From: Maribellus maritimus
GTDB taxonomy: Bacteria > Bacteroidota > Bacteroidia > Bacteroidales > Prolixibacteraceae
Assembly (NCBI RefSeq): GCF_022267315.1
Contig: NZ_JAIKLE010000002.1
Coordinates: forward strand, 248,001 to 312,000
Length of the DNA: 64,000 nt
Direction: 5' to 3'
Position numbers and translations under genes: made by a program. The notes below the pieces were generated by a model. It saw only the letters and a list, made by a program, of their open reading frames with translations, was not told the origin of the DNA and made no database searches. Positions within the stretch are counted from its first letter, which is position 1. Each line of letters opens with the position of its first letter. Shown here in pieces: positions 26,840 to 38,751 of the stretch.

Positions 26840-28084
26840 ATGCACGAAATTTTGTTTTGGCTTATTATAGCCATTTTAGTTCTCGATTTTTTATTTGAAA
26901 AGTACCTCGATTACCTTAATACGACTACCATGAGTGAGACTTTGCCCGATGAGGTAAAGGGGATTTATGACGAGGGAAAATACAAAAAACAACAGGCCTA
27001 TCAACGCGAGAATCATCGCATTGGTATTTTTTCCAGTGCTGTAAGTTTTTTGCTTACATTGGCCATGTTTTTATTTTACGGTTTTGCATTTGTAAATAAT
27101 CTCGCCTGGGGATTTACCGGAAACGCTATTCTGGCTGCGTTGCTTTTTTTTGGAATGATTATGTTTGCTTCAAATATTATTGATATTCCATTTTCAATTT
27201 ATGATACATTCAAAATTGAAGAAAAATACGGCTTTAATAAAACCACTCCCAAGACCTTTGTTCTTGATATAATAAAAGGATGGTTGGTTGGAGCGTTGAT
27301 TGGAGGAGGGCTGCTGGCACTGGTAATTTTTATTTACCAGAAAACACAAAATATGTTTTGGATATATGCATGGATTCTTGTCGCCGTATTTTCGGTTTTT
27401 ATGACCATGTTTTACTCCAATATTATTGTGCCGTTGTTTAATAAACAGACTCCGCTGGAAGAAGGCGAATTGCGTGATGCCATTCAGCGATTTTCTGACA
27501 AGGTAGGTTTTAAACTCGACAATATTTTTGTTATCGATGGATCAAAACGTTCGACTAAAGCAAACGCCTATTTTACAGGATTTGGCGCAAAAAAGCGGAT
27601 TGTTTTGTACGACACGCTGATTAACGATATGGAAACCGAAGAATTGGTTGCAGTTTTAGCACACGAGATTGGACATTATAAAAAGAAGCATGTTATTCAG
27701 GGATTGTTGATTTCATTGATTCAAACCGGGGTAATTCTTTTTATTTTTTCACTGTTAATTGACAGTCCGGCTTTGGGCAAAGCGTTGGGTGTGGAAGAAC
27801 CAAATTTTCATATCGGGCTGGTCGCGTTTGGAATTTTGTATTCTCCGGTTTCATTTGTATTGGGGATTTTTATGAATGTTCTTTCCCGGAAAAATGAGTA
27901 CCAGGCCGATGCTTTTGCTGCGGAACATTACAAACCGGAAGCATTGGCTTCGGCATTAAAAAAACTTTCGGTAAAAAATCTGAGTAATTTAACACCACAC
28001 CCCAAGTTTGTATTTTTCCACTATTCGCATCCACCGCTGTTGCAAAGGTTGGCACATTTAAAGAAATTTGAAAAGGAAAACTAA
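26840..28084 (+). CDS. M48 metallopeptidase (Ste24/CAAX protease 1 type)
   Basis: 414 residues with TM segments near 4-18, 62-85, 93-113, 146-166, 172-195 and 285-335. The zinc site is HEIGH (275-279), and the third ligand is likely the Glu in RKNEYQADAFA. The N-terminal five-helix block and DIPFSIYDTFKIEEKYGFN are typical of Ste24-type integral membrane endopeptidases. Bacterial members take part in membrane-protein quality control; no prenyl processing is implied. cinA follows 69 nt downstream. Confidence 0.9.
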   Translation: MHEILFWLIIAILVLDFLFEKYLDYLNTTTMSETLPDEVKGIYDEGKYKKQQAYQRENHRIGIFSSAVSFLLTLAMFLFYGFAFVNNLAWGFTGNAILAALLFFGMIMFASNIIDIPFSIYDTFKIEEKYGFNKTTPKTFVLDIIKGWLVGALIGGGLLALVIFIYQKTQNMFWIYAWILVAVFSVFMTMFYSNIIVPLFNKQTPLEEGELRDAIQRFSDKVGFKLDNIFVIDGSKRSTKANAYFTGFGAKKRIVLYDTLINDMETEELVAVLAHEIGHYKKKHVIQGLLISLIQTGVILFIFSLLIDSPALGKALGVEEPNFHIGLVAFGILYSPVSFVLGIFMNVLSRKNEYQADAFAAEHYKPEALASALKKLSVKNLSNLTPHPKFVFFHYSHPPLLQRLAHLKKFEKEN

Positions 28085-28153
28085 AAGAATAACCGGTTGT
28101 TTTTTTGGAACAAAACTTTGTTTTTCCAGTCTCCGGCTTTAAACTTTTAATAC

Positions 28154-29398
28154 ATGAAAGCAGAAATAATAACCATTGGTGATGAAATTTTAATTGGACA
28201 AATTGTCGATACCAATTCGGCCTGGATAGCTGAACAATTTAACTTAAACGGTATAGAAATTTATCAGATCACATCGGTCCACGACGAGCACCAGCACATC
28301 ATGGAGGCCTTAAAAAAAGCTGAAGAAAAAGCGGATTTAGTTGTTCTTACAGGAGGACTTGGCCCCACAAAAGACGATATTACAAAAAATGTACTTTGCG
28401 ATTATTTCGATACAAAGCTGGTTTTTCATGAGCCTACTTTTGAACAAATAAAAAAACGGTTTACAAAATTTAAGATCGATATAAATAAACTGAATCGTGA
28501 TCAGGCTCTGGTGCCGGAATCATGTTCTGTTTTGTTTAACAAAGTAGGAACAGCGCCCGGAATGTTGTTTGAGAAGAATGATACAATTTTTGTTTCGATG
28601 CCAGGAGTCCCTTTCGAAATGAAGTATTTGGTTGAATATCAGATTCTGCCCCGGCTGAGGGAAAGTGGGAAGACCAAGGCAATTTATCATAAAACGGTTT
28701 TGACTCAAGGAGTTCCGGAATCGATGCTGGCCATTAAAATCGAAAAATGGGAAGATGCACTTCCCAAAAATATAAAGTTGGCCTATCTTCCAAATCCTAT
28801 GTCGGTTCGTCTTCGTTTATCGGCAATAGGAGTCGATGCAGAGGTGCTGAAAAAACAAGTTGACACAGAGGTTGAAAAATTACAACAGATTATTCCTGAT
28901 GATATTTACGGTTTTGATAACGAGACCATGGCTGAGGTGGCAGGGCGCCTGTTGAAACAGCAAGGCAAAACACTGGCAGTGGCCGAGAGTTGTACAGGAG
29001 GTTATATTTCGCATTTGATTACCTCTGTTTCCGGAAGTTCAGAATATTACAAAGGGTCGGTTACAGCCTATTCAAATGAGATAAAAATGAATGTACTTGG
29101 TGTGACCGAAAGCGCATTAAAAGAATTTGGTGCCGTGAGCGAACAGGTGGCCAGGGAAATGGCGCTGGGCGTTAAAAATGCATTTCGATCTGATTTTGCT
29201 GTTGCCACTACCGGAATTGCCGGTCCCGGTGGCGGAACCAAAGAAAAACCGGTGGGTACGGTTTGGATTGCAGTAGCCGGTGAGAAAAAAGTTTTTGCCA
29301 GAAAATTTGTTCTTGGGAATGACCGTGAACGTAATATTATCCGTTCGGGGCAAACTGCGTTGCAACTGCTTCGACGTGTCATTCTAAAAGGACTTTAA
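28154..29398 (+). CDS. cinA: CinA family competence/damage-inducible protein
   Basis: 414 residues, full length. The N-terminal MoCF-like domain shows TIGDEILIGQIVDTNSAWIA and VVLTGGLGPTKDD. The C-terminal nicotinamide-nucleotide amidase domain shows AESCTGGYISHLITSVSGSS, TAYSNEIK and TGIAGPGGGTKEKPVGTVW. The two-domain protein salvages pyridine nucleotides (ADP-ribose pyrophosphatase and NMN deamidase activities in characterised members). Cytosolic. A terminator hairpin follows the stop. Confidence 0.93.
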   Translation: MKAEIITIGDEILIGQIVDTNSAWIAEQFNLNGIEIYQITSVHDEHQHIMEALKKAEEKADLVVLTGGLGPTKDDITKNVLCDYFDTKLVFHEPTFEQIKKRFTKFKIDINKLNRDQALVPESCSVLFNKVGTAPGMLFEKNDTIFVSMPGVPFEMKYLVEYQILPRLRESGKTKAIYHKTVLTQGVPESMLAIKIEKWEDALPKNIKLAYLPNPMSVRLRLSAIGVDAEVLKKQVDTEVEKLQQIIPDDIYGFDNETMAEVAGRLLKQQGKTLAVAESCTGGYISHLITSVSGSSEYYKGSVTAYSNEIKMNVLGVTESALKEFGAVSEQVAREMALGVKNAFRSDFAVATTGIAGPGGGTKEKPVGTVWIAVAGEKKVFARKFVLGNDRERNIIRSGQTALQLLRRVILKGL

Positions 29399-29413
29399 TT
29401 GGTGACGCGAAAT

Positions 29414-29446
29414 AATAATCATAAGGAAACAAAATGATTATTTTTT
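29414..29446 (+). terminator. Terminator after cinA
   Basis: A 9-bp perfect stem AATAATCAT / ATGATTATT with an 11-nt loop is followed by a T tract, 15 nt after the cinA stop. A/T-rich stem, so moderate strength. The rest of the gap up to 29790 holds only a promoter candidate. Confidence 0.6.
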
Positions 29447-29655
29447 AAGAGAAACAGCTCCGGAACGTAACAACACTCTGAGTTCGTGCGAATTTTATTC
29501 CCCCAAAATTGGTGTAATAAAGGAATAATATTCAAATGTGATACTTTTTACTTACAGTGAAGAGATTCATAAAAATAGTATTTTGAATAAGACACAGACA
29601 ATTTAGCCTAACGAAGTTCAGTTTTATATTTGAACATTTTTAACAATTTGGCTCT

Positions 29656-29684
29656 TTTGCAGAATCTCTGATTCAGTAACTTTG
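29656..29684 (+). promoter_or_regulatory. Candidate promoter for the AsmA gene
   Basis: TTTG at 29656-29659 and TAACTTTG at 29677-29684 resemble the Bacteroidota -33 and -7 elements, separated by 17 nt (slightly short of the usual 19-21). This leaves a leader of about 100 nt before the ATG at 29791. Confidence 0.35.
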
Positions 29685-29790
29685 TATTGATGTAGATTGA
29701 TTGTAGCGGGAATTTACGACAAATTGTTTAAAGATTCGGATCGGTTATTGAGACTGAGGTTAAAACAAGAAAAAATTAAATGTTACAGAA

Positions 29791-32283
29791 ATGAAGAAAA
29801 CCATTATTATAATTCTAGTTGTATTTTTTGTTGTGATAGGCGCGCTTGCCGCTATTCCGTTGTTTTTCAGGACTACACTACTTGAAAAAACGGAAAAGAC
29901 CATTAATAAACAGGTGAATGCCGAAATCAGTTTTGACGGATTTAAATTGTCTCTTTTCAGAAATTTTCCCAAAGTAACACTCCAGCTGGAGAATGTTTTG
30001 GTGATCGGTGTGGACGAATTTCAACAGGATACATTGTTAAATATGGCCTCTCTTAGGGCAACAATGAATCTAAAGGAACTTTTTAATAAAGAAGGAATGA
30101 GTATAGAAGAGGTTTATCTGTTTCAACCCGATTTAAACATGGTTGTGGCTGAATCGGGTAAAGCAAACTGGGATTTGGCAAAAAAGTCATCGGAGTCACC
30201 GGAGATTTCGGGAGAAGCGGGAGACGAAGAAGGTGGATTCAACCTTCAGTTGGAAAAAATAGAAATAGAAGATGCAACCATTTTTTATACCGACAAACAG
30301 GCAAAAATGCTGCTGGGATTTGAAGATATAAATTTTCATATAAACGGAGGGATGTACGGTACATCAGCAAAACTAAATATAGCCGGGAAAGTTGATCGTT
30401 TTACCACGGAATATGACGGTACAAAATATATATCCAATACATCGCTTGAAACAAAAACGCTGCTGGACATCGACTATGAAAATATGAATATTGCAGTTCA
30501 GGAGAATGAGTTGCTGATAAACCGTTTGCCCCTGGAAATTACCGGAAGTATTCAAATGCCATCTGATTCCATGTTTTTTGATCTGGCTCTTTTAACAAAA
30601 GAATCGGGTTTTGAAAACTTTCTGGCACTTGTTCCGCCGGATTATTCCGATTATTTAAAGGATTTTGAAACTTCGGGAACTGCAACCGTTTCGGGAAAAG
30701 TTTCAGGTTTATTTTTTGGAGAAAGTTATCCGGCATTCTCACTTGCAATAAATGTTTCAAACGGGAATTTTCATTATACAGAACTTCCAGATGAGATAAA
30801 AAACATTAAGGCTGATATTTCGGTTTCAAAACCGCAGGGAGTACTTGATCTCACTGAGGTTAAGATAAAAGAAGCACACGCTGAGATTAGAAATAGTCCT
30901 GTTGATCTTTCACTCACTTTAAATAAATTACTTTCCGATCCGTATTTCGACGGCGCTTTTGTGGGAAAGATAAATTTTGATCATGTAAAAGATGCCATTC
31001 CGCTTGACAGCGTAAATATCTCGGGTACTATCGATGCCAATCTGTTTGTAAAGGGAAACTATTCTTCTGTAGAAAAAGAGCAGTATGATAAAATTCAATC
31101 GGACGGAGTGGTGCTACTGGATAATTTTGTGTATGAAACAGCAGATTTAACGCAGCCTGTGTATGTTCCCGGCGGAAGTCTTAATTTTTCTCCGAAAAGT
31201 ATAAATCTTTCTCAATTTAATGTAAAAGTTGGGCAAAGCGATTTTAACCTTCGTGGAAACGTGACAAACTATTTGAATTATGTTTTTAAAGATGGTACGC
31301 TGGCTGGTGATTTGCAATTAAACTCCGGCTTTGTAAATCTTAACGAAATGCTGAGTTTACAGGTACAAAAAGAAGACAATCAAAATGTAGCGGAAACCAC
31401 TGAGGAGAGTGAATCTGAAAAATTGGTTTTTGACATCCCTGAAAATATCGACTTTACTTTTCGATCAAATATTCAGCGGGCCAGTCTCGACCGCATAGCT
31501 ATTTCAAATATCAAAGGACTGATAACGGCAAAAGAAGGAAAATTAATGCTGAACGGATTAAATATGAATATGCTGAACGGGCAATTAAGCATGACTGGTT
31601 CGTATGAAAATACAGCGCAAAATCAACCATTTTTTGATTTTGGATTCGATATCATCGAATTTGATATTCCTCAGGCATTTCAGTCGCTTTCAGGTATGCA
31701 AAATATGGTGCCGGTAGCCGGACAAAGTACAGGTAAGTTAAGTACCAATTTAAAGCTAAACGGCAGGTTGAGCGAACAATTTAAATTGATTCCGGCTTCT
31801 GTTGACGGAAACGGGATATTTAGTACTAAAAATCTTCAGATAAATAACTCAAACGTATTTGACCAGTTAAAAGGTATTCTGAAAGCAGAGAAACTTCAAA
31901 ACGTTGCAATCGAAGATTTTAAAGCAAATTTTACGGTTCAGGACGGTAATCTACTATTGCGGCCTTTTAAAACAAAAATTGCGGGCCAGGAAACAAATAT
32001 TTCAGGTAGCTTAAATGCTCGGAATCTCCTCAGTATGCGACTCGATTTTAATATTCAACGCGATGCGTTTGGGGCAGATATTCAGTCAATTTTAAGTGCA
32101 ATCCCGGGTAATAAAAATATTACGGTAGTTCCGGCAGGTGTGGTAATTGAGGGGCCGGTTGGGAAACCTGATGTTAAGATGGATCTCTCTGCCACGCGAA
32201 AGACAATCACAGACGCTACAAAGGATGATTTACAAAAATCTTTAAATAAACTTGGAGAGGGGTTAAAAAAGTTATTTAAATAA
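29791..32283 (+). CDS. AsmA family protein
   Basis: 830 residues with one N-terminal TM segment (IIIILVVFFVVIGALAAIPLFF) and a very long beta-rich periplasmic body. The start (NAEISFDGFKLSLFRNFPKVTLQLENVLVIG) and the C-terminal AsmA domain (GKLSTNLKLNGRLSEQFKLIPASVDGNG; QLKGILKAEKLQNVAIEDFKA) identify the family. AsmA-like proteins are bridge-like proteins implicated in phospholipid traffic or outer-membrane assembly. An acidic linker (about residues 535-550) splits the beta region. Single gene. Confidence 0.88.
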   Translation: MKKTIIIILVVFFVVIGALAAIPLFFRTTLLEKTEKTINKQVNAEISFDGFKLSLFRNFPKVTLQLENVLVIGVDEFQQDTLLNMASLRATMNLKELFNKEGMSIEEVYLFQPDLNMVVAESGKANWDLAKKSSESPEISGEAGDEEGGFNLQLEKIEIEDATIFYTDKQAKMLLGFEDINFHINGGMYGTSAKLNIAGKVDRFTTEYDGTKYISNTSLETKTLLDIDYENMNIAVQENELLINRLPLEITGSIQMPSDSMFFDLALLTKESGFENFLALVPPDYSDYLKDFETSGTATVSGKVSGLFFGESYPAFSLAINVSNGNFHYTELPDEIKNIKADISVSKPQGVLDLTEVKIKEAHAEIRNSPVDLSLTLNKLLSDPYFDGAFVGKINFDHVKDAIPLDSVNISGTIDANLFVKGNYSSVEKEQYDKIQSDGVVLLDNFVYETADLTQPVYVPGGSLNFSPKSINLSQFNVKVGQSDFNLRGNVTNYLNYVFKDGTLAGDLQLNSGFVNLNEMLSLQVQKEDNQNVAETTEESESEKLVFDIPENIDFTFRSNIQRASLDRIAISNIKGLITAKEGKLMLNGLNMNMLNGQLSMTGSYENTAQNQPFFDFGFDIIEFDIPQAFQSLSGMQNMVPVAGQSTGKLSTNLKLNGRLSEQFKLIPASVDGNGIFSTKNLQINNSNVFDQLKGILKAEKLQNVAIEDFKANFTVQDGNLLLRPFKTKIAGQETNISGSLNARNLLSMRLDFNIQRDAFGADIQSILSAIPGNKNITVVPAGVVIEGPVGKPDVKMDLSATRKTITDATKDDLQKSLNKLGEGLKKLFK

Positions 32284-32586
32284 ATTGCAATTACAAATTA
32301 AACCGGAACCTCATTCTGAGCGTAATTTCCGAAATAGTTGCAAATTATCTCTTTCCGAATGGAAATTGGGACTGAGCTATTTACCAGAGATTTCATATAG
32401 CATTTGAGGTAAGAATTTATTGCAGGCTTTTTATAAATCAAGAATTTTAGTTTCTTGAAAAATCACAACAAATAGGGATTGTTTTATTCCGGCTCTTGAT
32501 ATAATATTGAACTTTAATTTAAAATAAGAGTTATTAGTGTTTAATCTATGGAGTAAGATATTAACTCTTTGTTTGTTAAGAGATTC
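32284..32586. other. Intergenic gap before feoA
   Basis: About 300 A/T-rich bases. A short CAAGAA / TTCTTG hairpin lies near 32450-32475 without a T tract. I see no Fur box, riboswitch or gene that I can support, although iron control of feoAB would be expected. Confidence 0.3.
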
Positions 32587-32817
32587 ATGAAAGAAACAAT
32601 TGTACAGCTTAAACGCGGAGAAAAAGGAATAATAAAAGAATTTTCAACCGAAGCAATCCCCTTGAAATTTCAGGAAGTTGGTTGTTTACCCGGAAACGAA
32701 GTACGACTTATTCAGTTTTCGCCTTTTAAAGATCTTGTTTACCTGACCGTTAATGACAGTCACTTTGCCATTCGCACAGAGACTGCTGCGTTAATCGAAA
32801 TCAGTAGGATAAAATAG
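32587..32817 (+). CDS. feoA: FeoA ferrous iron transport protein
   Basis: 76 residues from the ATG at 32587; the upstream TTG at 32569 is rejected. It is a small SH3-like FeoA domain (VQLKRGEKGIIKEFS; FQEVGCLPGNEVRLIQFSPF; YLTVNDSHFAIRTETAALIEI). FeoA is a cytosolic accessory of the FeoB transporter. feoB starts 2 nt after its stop, giving a canonical feoA-feoB operon. Confidence 0.93.
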   Translation: MKETIVQLKRGEKGIIKEFSTEAIPLKFQEVGCLPGNEVRLIQFSPFKDLVYLTVNDSHFAIRTETAALIEISRIK

Positions 32818-32819
32818 AT

Positions 32820-34919
32820 ATGGGAAAACAACTGAATGTTGCACTTATCGGAAATCCAAATACCGGTAAAACATCGGTGTTTAATCAGCTTACCGGCTTA
32901 AATCAAAAAGTAGGGAATTACCCTGGAGTAACCGTTGAAAAAAAGGAAGGGAAATGTAAATTGTCCAACGGTCAGTTTGCACATATTGTTGATTTGCCGG
33001 GAACCTATAGTCTGAATGCGACTTCTCCGGATGAAAAGATTGTTGCTGACTTACTTCTTCAGAAAAGAAACGAAAGTTACCCCGATGTGGCTGTAATTGT
33101 TGCAGATGTAGAAAATCTAAAAAGAAACCTCCTCTTGCTGACGCAAATTAAAGATTTAAATATTCCGACAATTCTGGCAATTAATATGGCCGATACCATG
33201 AAACGGAAAGGTATTTCGGTTGATTTGCAGCAAATGGAGGAAAAGCTCCACGCCCGGGTTGTATTGCTCAGTGCCAGAAGCGGCAAAGGAATGGCCGAAT
33301 TGAAAGGGCTCATCCAGGATTACGATAAATTGTCGTCCGAATCTTGCGTTCAGTTTACGGATATAGATCCCGTTTATTTTGAAGCTCAGAAAAAGAAATT
33401 TCACGGCGAAAACTTATATAAACGATGGTTAAATACCGTTTTGGAAAATGGCTCATTAAAACAGGAAGATGAAGACCAAATCACTTCTGTTCAGTTTGAA
33501 AACAAAAGTGAAACCGAAATAAAAAGACTGCAACAAAAAGAAACCATCCTGCGCTACCTGTTTATCAATCAATTACTAAAAGATTCCTACAAAAGAGATC
33601 CGGCCTTAGCTGAAGATTTCCGAAGTAGAGTTGATAAGATCCTAACCCACCGGATTTTTGGGTATGTTATTTTTTTTCTGATAATGCTGCTGGTTTTCCA
33701 ATCGATATACAATTGGAGCAGTTACCCGATGGATTTAATCGATCAGCTTTTTACACAGATGGCTGAATGGGTGGACAATACTTTACCGGAAGGAGCCTTA
33801 ACAAGTTTGATTTCTGAAGGAATTATACCGGGAATAGGAGGAATTGTAATTTTTGTTCCTCAAATTGCCTTTTTGTTTCTTTTTATTTCGCTTTTGGAAG
33901 AAAGTGGATATATGAGCCGCGTCGTATTTCTTATGGACAAAATCATGCGTAGATTTGGACTGAACGGGAAAAGTGTTGTGCCTCTAATCTCAGGTACTGC
34001 CTGTGCCATACCGGCTATTATGGCTACCCGCAGTATTGATGACTGGAAAGAGCGTCTGATTACAATACTGATAACTCCGTTTATTACCTGCTCTGCCCGC
34101 TTGCCAGTGTATTTAATTATCATTGCGCTTGTGATACCCGAAAACTCATTTCTGGGAATGAATCTACAGGGACTCACTTTAATGGGGCTTTATATTCTTG
34201 GTTTTTTGACGGCTGTTTTTTCGGGCTATATTTTAAATAAAATGCTAAAGCTTAAAAGCCGGTTATTTTTCATTTCAGAAATGCCTGCATATAAGCTTCC
34301 TTTACTGAAAAACATTGTTTATACTGTAATAGAGAAAACAAAAAGTTTTGTTGTTGGTGCAGGTAAAATCATCCTGGCTATTTCTGTCGTTTTGTGGTTT
34401 TTAGCTTCCAACGGACCCGGGGAAGAATTCCGTAATGCCAAAAATATTGTACAAAAAAATGAGCAAAATCAACAGCTTACAGAAGAAGACATGGCCAATG
34501 CAATTGCGTCTTATAAACTTCGCCATTCGTATATTGGTATTATTGGTCATACCATTGAACCGGTTATCCGCCCCTTGGGGTACGACTGGAAAATTGGTAT
34601 TGCCTTAATAAGTTCATTGGCGGCACGCGAGGTTTTTGTCGGAACTTTGGCAACGGTTTACAGCGTTGGCAGCGAAGAGGAAGAAACAATAAAGAACCGC
34701 ATGATGAAAGAAACAGATGCTGTCACGGGAAAGAAAATATTTAATTTTGCAACCGGTATTTCTCTGCTGCTTTACTACGCTTTTGCCATGCAATGTATAA
34801 GCACACTGGCCGTCGTAAAACGAGAAACCAACAGTTGGAAATGGCCGGTTATTCAGCTTGTTTTTATGACAGGTTTTGCTTATGTTGTATCAATGGTGGC
34901 TTACCAGTTGTTGAAGTAA
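32820..34919 (+). CDS. feoB: FeoB ferrous iron transporter
   Basis: 699 residues. An N-terminal G domain has G1 GNPNTGKTS (11-19) and G3 VDLPGTYSL, followed by a GDI-like helical segment and a membrane domain with two Gate motifs (around residues 330-430 and 505-620). Conserved CSARLPVYL and SGTACAIPAIM lie in the first gate region. It imports Fe2+ across the inner membrane. Slightly shorter than E. coli FeoB because the C-terminal FeoC-coupled region is absent; a small Cys-rich partner is encoded 24 nt downstream instead. Confidence 0.95.
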   Translation: MGKQLNVALIGNPNTGKTSVFNQLTGLNQKVGNYPGVTVEKKEGKCKLSNGQFAHIVDLPGTYSLNATSPDEKIVADLLLQKRNESYPDVAVIVADVENLKRNLLLLTQIKDLNIPTILAINMADTMKRKGISVDLQQMEEKLHARVVLLSARSGKGMAELKGLIQDYDKLSSESCVQFTDIDPVYFEAQKKKFHGENLYKRWLNTVLENGSLKQEDEDQITSVQFENKSETEIKRLQQKETILRYLFINQLLKDSYKRDPALAEDFRSRVDKILTHRIFGYVIFFLIMLLVFQSIYNWSSYPMDLIDQLFTQMAEWVDNTLPEGALTSLISEGIIPGIGGIVIFVPQIAFLFLFISLLEESGYMSRVVFLMDKIMRRFGLNGKSVVPLISGTACAIPAIMATRSIDDWKERLITILITPFITCSARLPVYLIIIALVIPENSFLGMNLQGLTLMGLYILGFLTAVFSGYILNKMLKLKSRLFFISEMPAYKLPLLKNIVYTVIEKTKSFVVGAGKIILAISVVLWFLASNGPGEEFRNAKNIVQKNEQNQQLTEEDMANAIASYKLRHSYIGIIGHTIEPVIRPLGYDWKIGIALISSLAAREVFVGTLATVYSVGSEEEETIKNRMMKETDAVTGKKIFNFATGISLLLYYAFAMQCISTLAVVKRETNSWKWPVIQLVFMTGFAYVVSMVAYQLLK

Positions 34920-34943
34920 AATAAGTTTTAAGAAACAGAAAAA

Positions 34944-35078
34944 ATGCTTGATTTTCAGAATATAATAGTTTATATCGTTGTACTGGCATCCGTAGTATGG
35001 TTGTTTAGAAAATTCTTTTGGAAAAAAAGAAAAAATTCATCTTCGGAATGCGGAAACGCAGGATGCAGCTGTCATTAG
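34944..35078 (+). CDS. FeoB-associated Cys-rich membrane protein
   Basis: 44 residues: a single TM helix (NIIVYIVVLASVVWLF), a basic stretch (RKFFWKKRKN) and a cysteine-rich tail SSECGNAGCSCH. This matches the FeoB-associated Cys-rich membrane protein family often found immediately after feoB. It lies 24 nt downstream of feoB on the same strand. The tail Cys may bind iron as it exits FeoB; that is inference. It was too short for standard ORF cut-offs. Confidence 0.85.
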   Translation: MLDFQNIIVYIVVLASVVWLFRKFFWKKRKNSSSECGNAGCSCH

Positions 35079-35094
35079 TCCGGAGGATTTAAAC

Positions 35095-35150
35095 AGAAAA
35101 CAACAAGCACTAAAATTACTATTAATCTTAGTGCTTGTTGTCTGTTTTTA
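35095..35150. terminator. Bidirectional terminator between feo operon and dapA
   Basis: A 13-bp perfect stem CAACAAGCACTAA / TTAGTGCTTGTTG (35101-35113 and 35128-35140) is followed by TCTGTTTTTA on +. On minus it is followed by TTTTCTGTT. It separates the convergent feo operon and dapA operon. Confidence 0.8.
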
Positions 35151-35154
35151 AAAG

Positions 35155-36033
35155 CTATTTCAGTTTTAAATAAGCCTCTTTGATTTCGTTATATGTTTCT
35201 TCGCTGTTTTTATACAGTGGAGAACGGAGCATGTTTTCAATGATTCCCTGGTAGTGTAACAATGCTTTTATTCCTCCCGGATTTCCTTCCTTAAAAAGAA
35301 GTTTAAACAAATCAATCATTTCAAAATGCATTTCCAGCGATTCGCTGAATTTACCTTCCAAGGCCAGATGAATTAGTTTACTCAATTTTCCGGGAAGTGC
35401 ATTTGCGATGACCGAAATAACACCTTTGCCGCCAACCGAAATGATAGGAAGTGCCAATACATCGTCACCCGAAATCACGGTAAAATTATCGGGAGTATAT
35501 TTCCCTATTTTTGTTATTTGCGACAAAATACCTGAAGCCTCTTTTACCGCAGCAATTTTTTCTGAAGTTTCTGCCAAACGGGCTACCGTTTCAGCCTCAA
35601 GATTTACCCCTGTTCTTGAAGGAACATTGTATAAAATAATTGGAACCGGACTTGCTTTTGCAATTTCAGAGTAATGAACAAACATACCGTCCTGTGATGG
35701 TTTATTATAATAGGGAGTAACAATGAGTAGTCCACTCACACCGTTAAAATCAAATTTATCGATTTGTTTGATGATTTTTCGCGTATCATTGCCACCCATA
35801 CCAACGACTACAGGTAAACCATCTGATTTTTCTTTAATCAGTTTAACAATGTCCTGTTTCTCCCCGGCTGAAAGCGTTGGTGTTTCCGCAGTGGTTCCCA
35901 ACGCTACCAGATAATCCATCTCTCCCTGAACCTGATTGTTCACAATCACTTCAAGTGATTTAAAATCAACACTGTTATCTTTTTTGAAAGGAGTTACCAA
36001 AGCTACTCCTGCTCCTGTAAAAAGCTGACTCAT
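35155..36033 (-). CDS. dapA: 4-hydroxy-tetrahydrodipicolinate synthase
   Basis: 292 residues, the standard length. The Schiff-base Lys164 sits in AAVKEASG; Tyr135 (LYNVPSRTG), Arg140 and the GTTAE loop (46-50) complete the active site. It condenses pyruvate with aspartate semialdehyde in the lysine and diaminopimelate pathway, cytosolic. Its ATG overlaps the stop of the upstream DUF6913-like gene by 4 nt (ATGA), so it is translationally coupled with it, downstream of ligA. Confidence 0.95.
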   Translation of the reverse strand: MSQLFTGAGVALVTPFKKDNSVDFKSLEVIVNNQVQGEMDYLVALGTTAETPTLSAGEKQDIVKLIKEKSDGLPVVVGMGGNDTRKIIKQIDKFDFNGVSGLLIVTPYYNKPSQDGMFVHYSEIAKASPVPIILYNVPSRTGVNLEAETVARLAETSEKIAAVKEASGILSQITKIGKYTPDNFTVISGDDVLALPIISVGGKGVISVIANALPGKLSKLIHLALEGKFSESLEMHFEMIDLFKLLFKEGNPGGIKALLHYQGIIENMLRSPLYKNSEETYNEIKEAYLKLK

Positions 36034-36608
36034 TTACTCGTTTTTTGATTTAGCTGGCCAAGATAGAAAATTTGTTGTTTGGCAAGAAACAACGCATCCT
36101 GATTTTGACCAATATTAATGTTAAGGTCTAAATAATTTTTTTCTTTTTGAGACCATCCTACTTTAAATTTTGCCTGTGTGGAAAGTGTTATAAAGTCGAG
36201 TGTAATATTTTGACTTAGTGCAATATTTAAAAGTATATCGAATTTTAATTGTGTGAAGGTATCGATCCTGCCTTGCTTGGGGAGTTTTAACCAATCGAGT
36301 TCTTTTGGTGTCAAAGAATTTGTATCCGTTGCAAAATTTACGTCTTCATTATAAACACAAAAACCACGAACCACGACTCCTCTCTCAGAAAAAAAATCTT
36401 TTATATACTGATAAGCATTTTTTCCTTCGGGCTCCCAGATTATCCCAACTTTTTTTACCGAATCCAAATCCGGAACCTGAGGACTATGATTTATGATTAA
36501 TTCTGTTTTTAACAGTTTCCGGTTAGCGTATTTTTCTCTTATTCCCATTCTTTCGGCAAATTTAATAAATGATTGATGAAAGTCTATTTTAAGAGAAATC
36601 AAATTCAT
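36030..36608 (-). CDS. DUF6913-like hypothetical protein
   Basis: 192 residues, no signal or TM. It has the pattern VKKVGIIWEPEGKNAYQYIKDFF, then LDWLKLPKQGRIDTFTQLKFDILLNIAL, then FKVGWSQKEKNYLDLNI. This matches, from memory, a Bacteroidota-only family (DUF6913) commonly coded between ligA and dapA. The gene lies 1 nt after ligA and overlaps dapA by 4 nt, so the three are one operon. Role unknown. Confidence 0.7.
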   Translation of the reverse strand: MNLISLKIDFHQSFIKFAERMGIREKYANRKLLKTELIINHSPQVPDLDSVKKVGIIWEPEGKNAYQYIKDFFSERGVVVRGFCVYNEDVNFATDTNSLTPKELDWLKLPKQGRIDTFTQLKFDILLNIALSQNITLDFITLSTQAKFKVGWSQKEKNYLDLNINIGQNQDALFLAKQQIFYLGQLNQKTSK

Positions 36609-36609
36609 T

Positions 36610-38727
<2,118 letters not shown>

Positions 38728-38751
38728 TTATGAACACAAAAACAAATAATT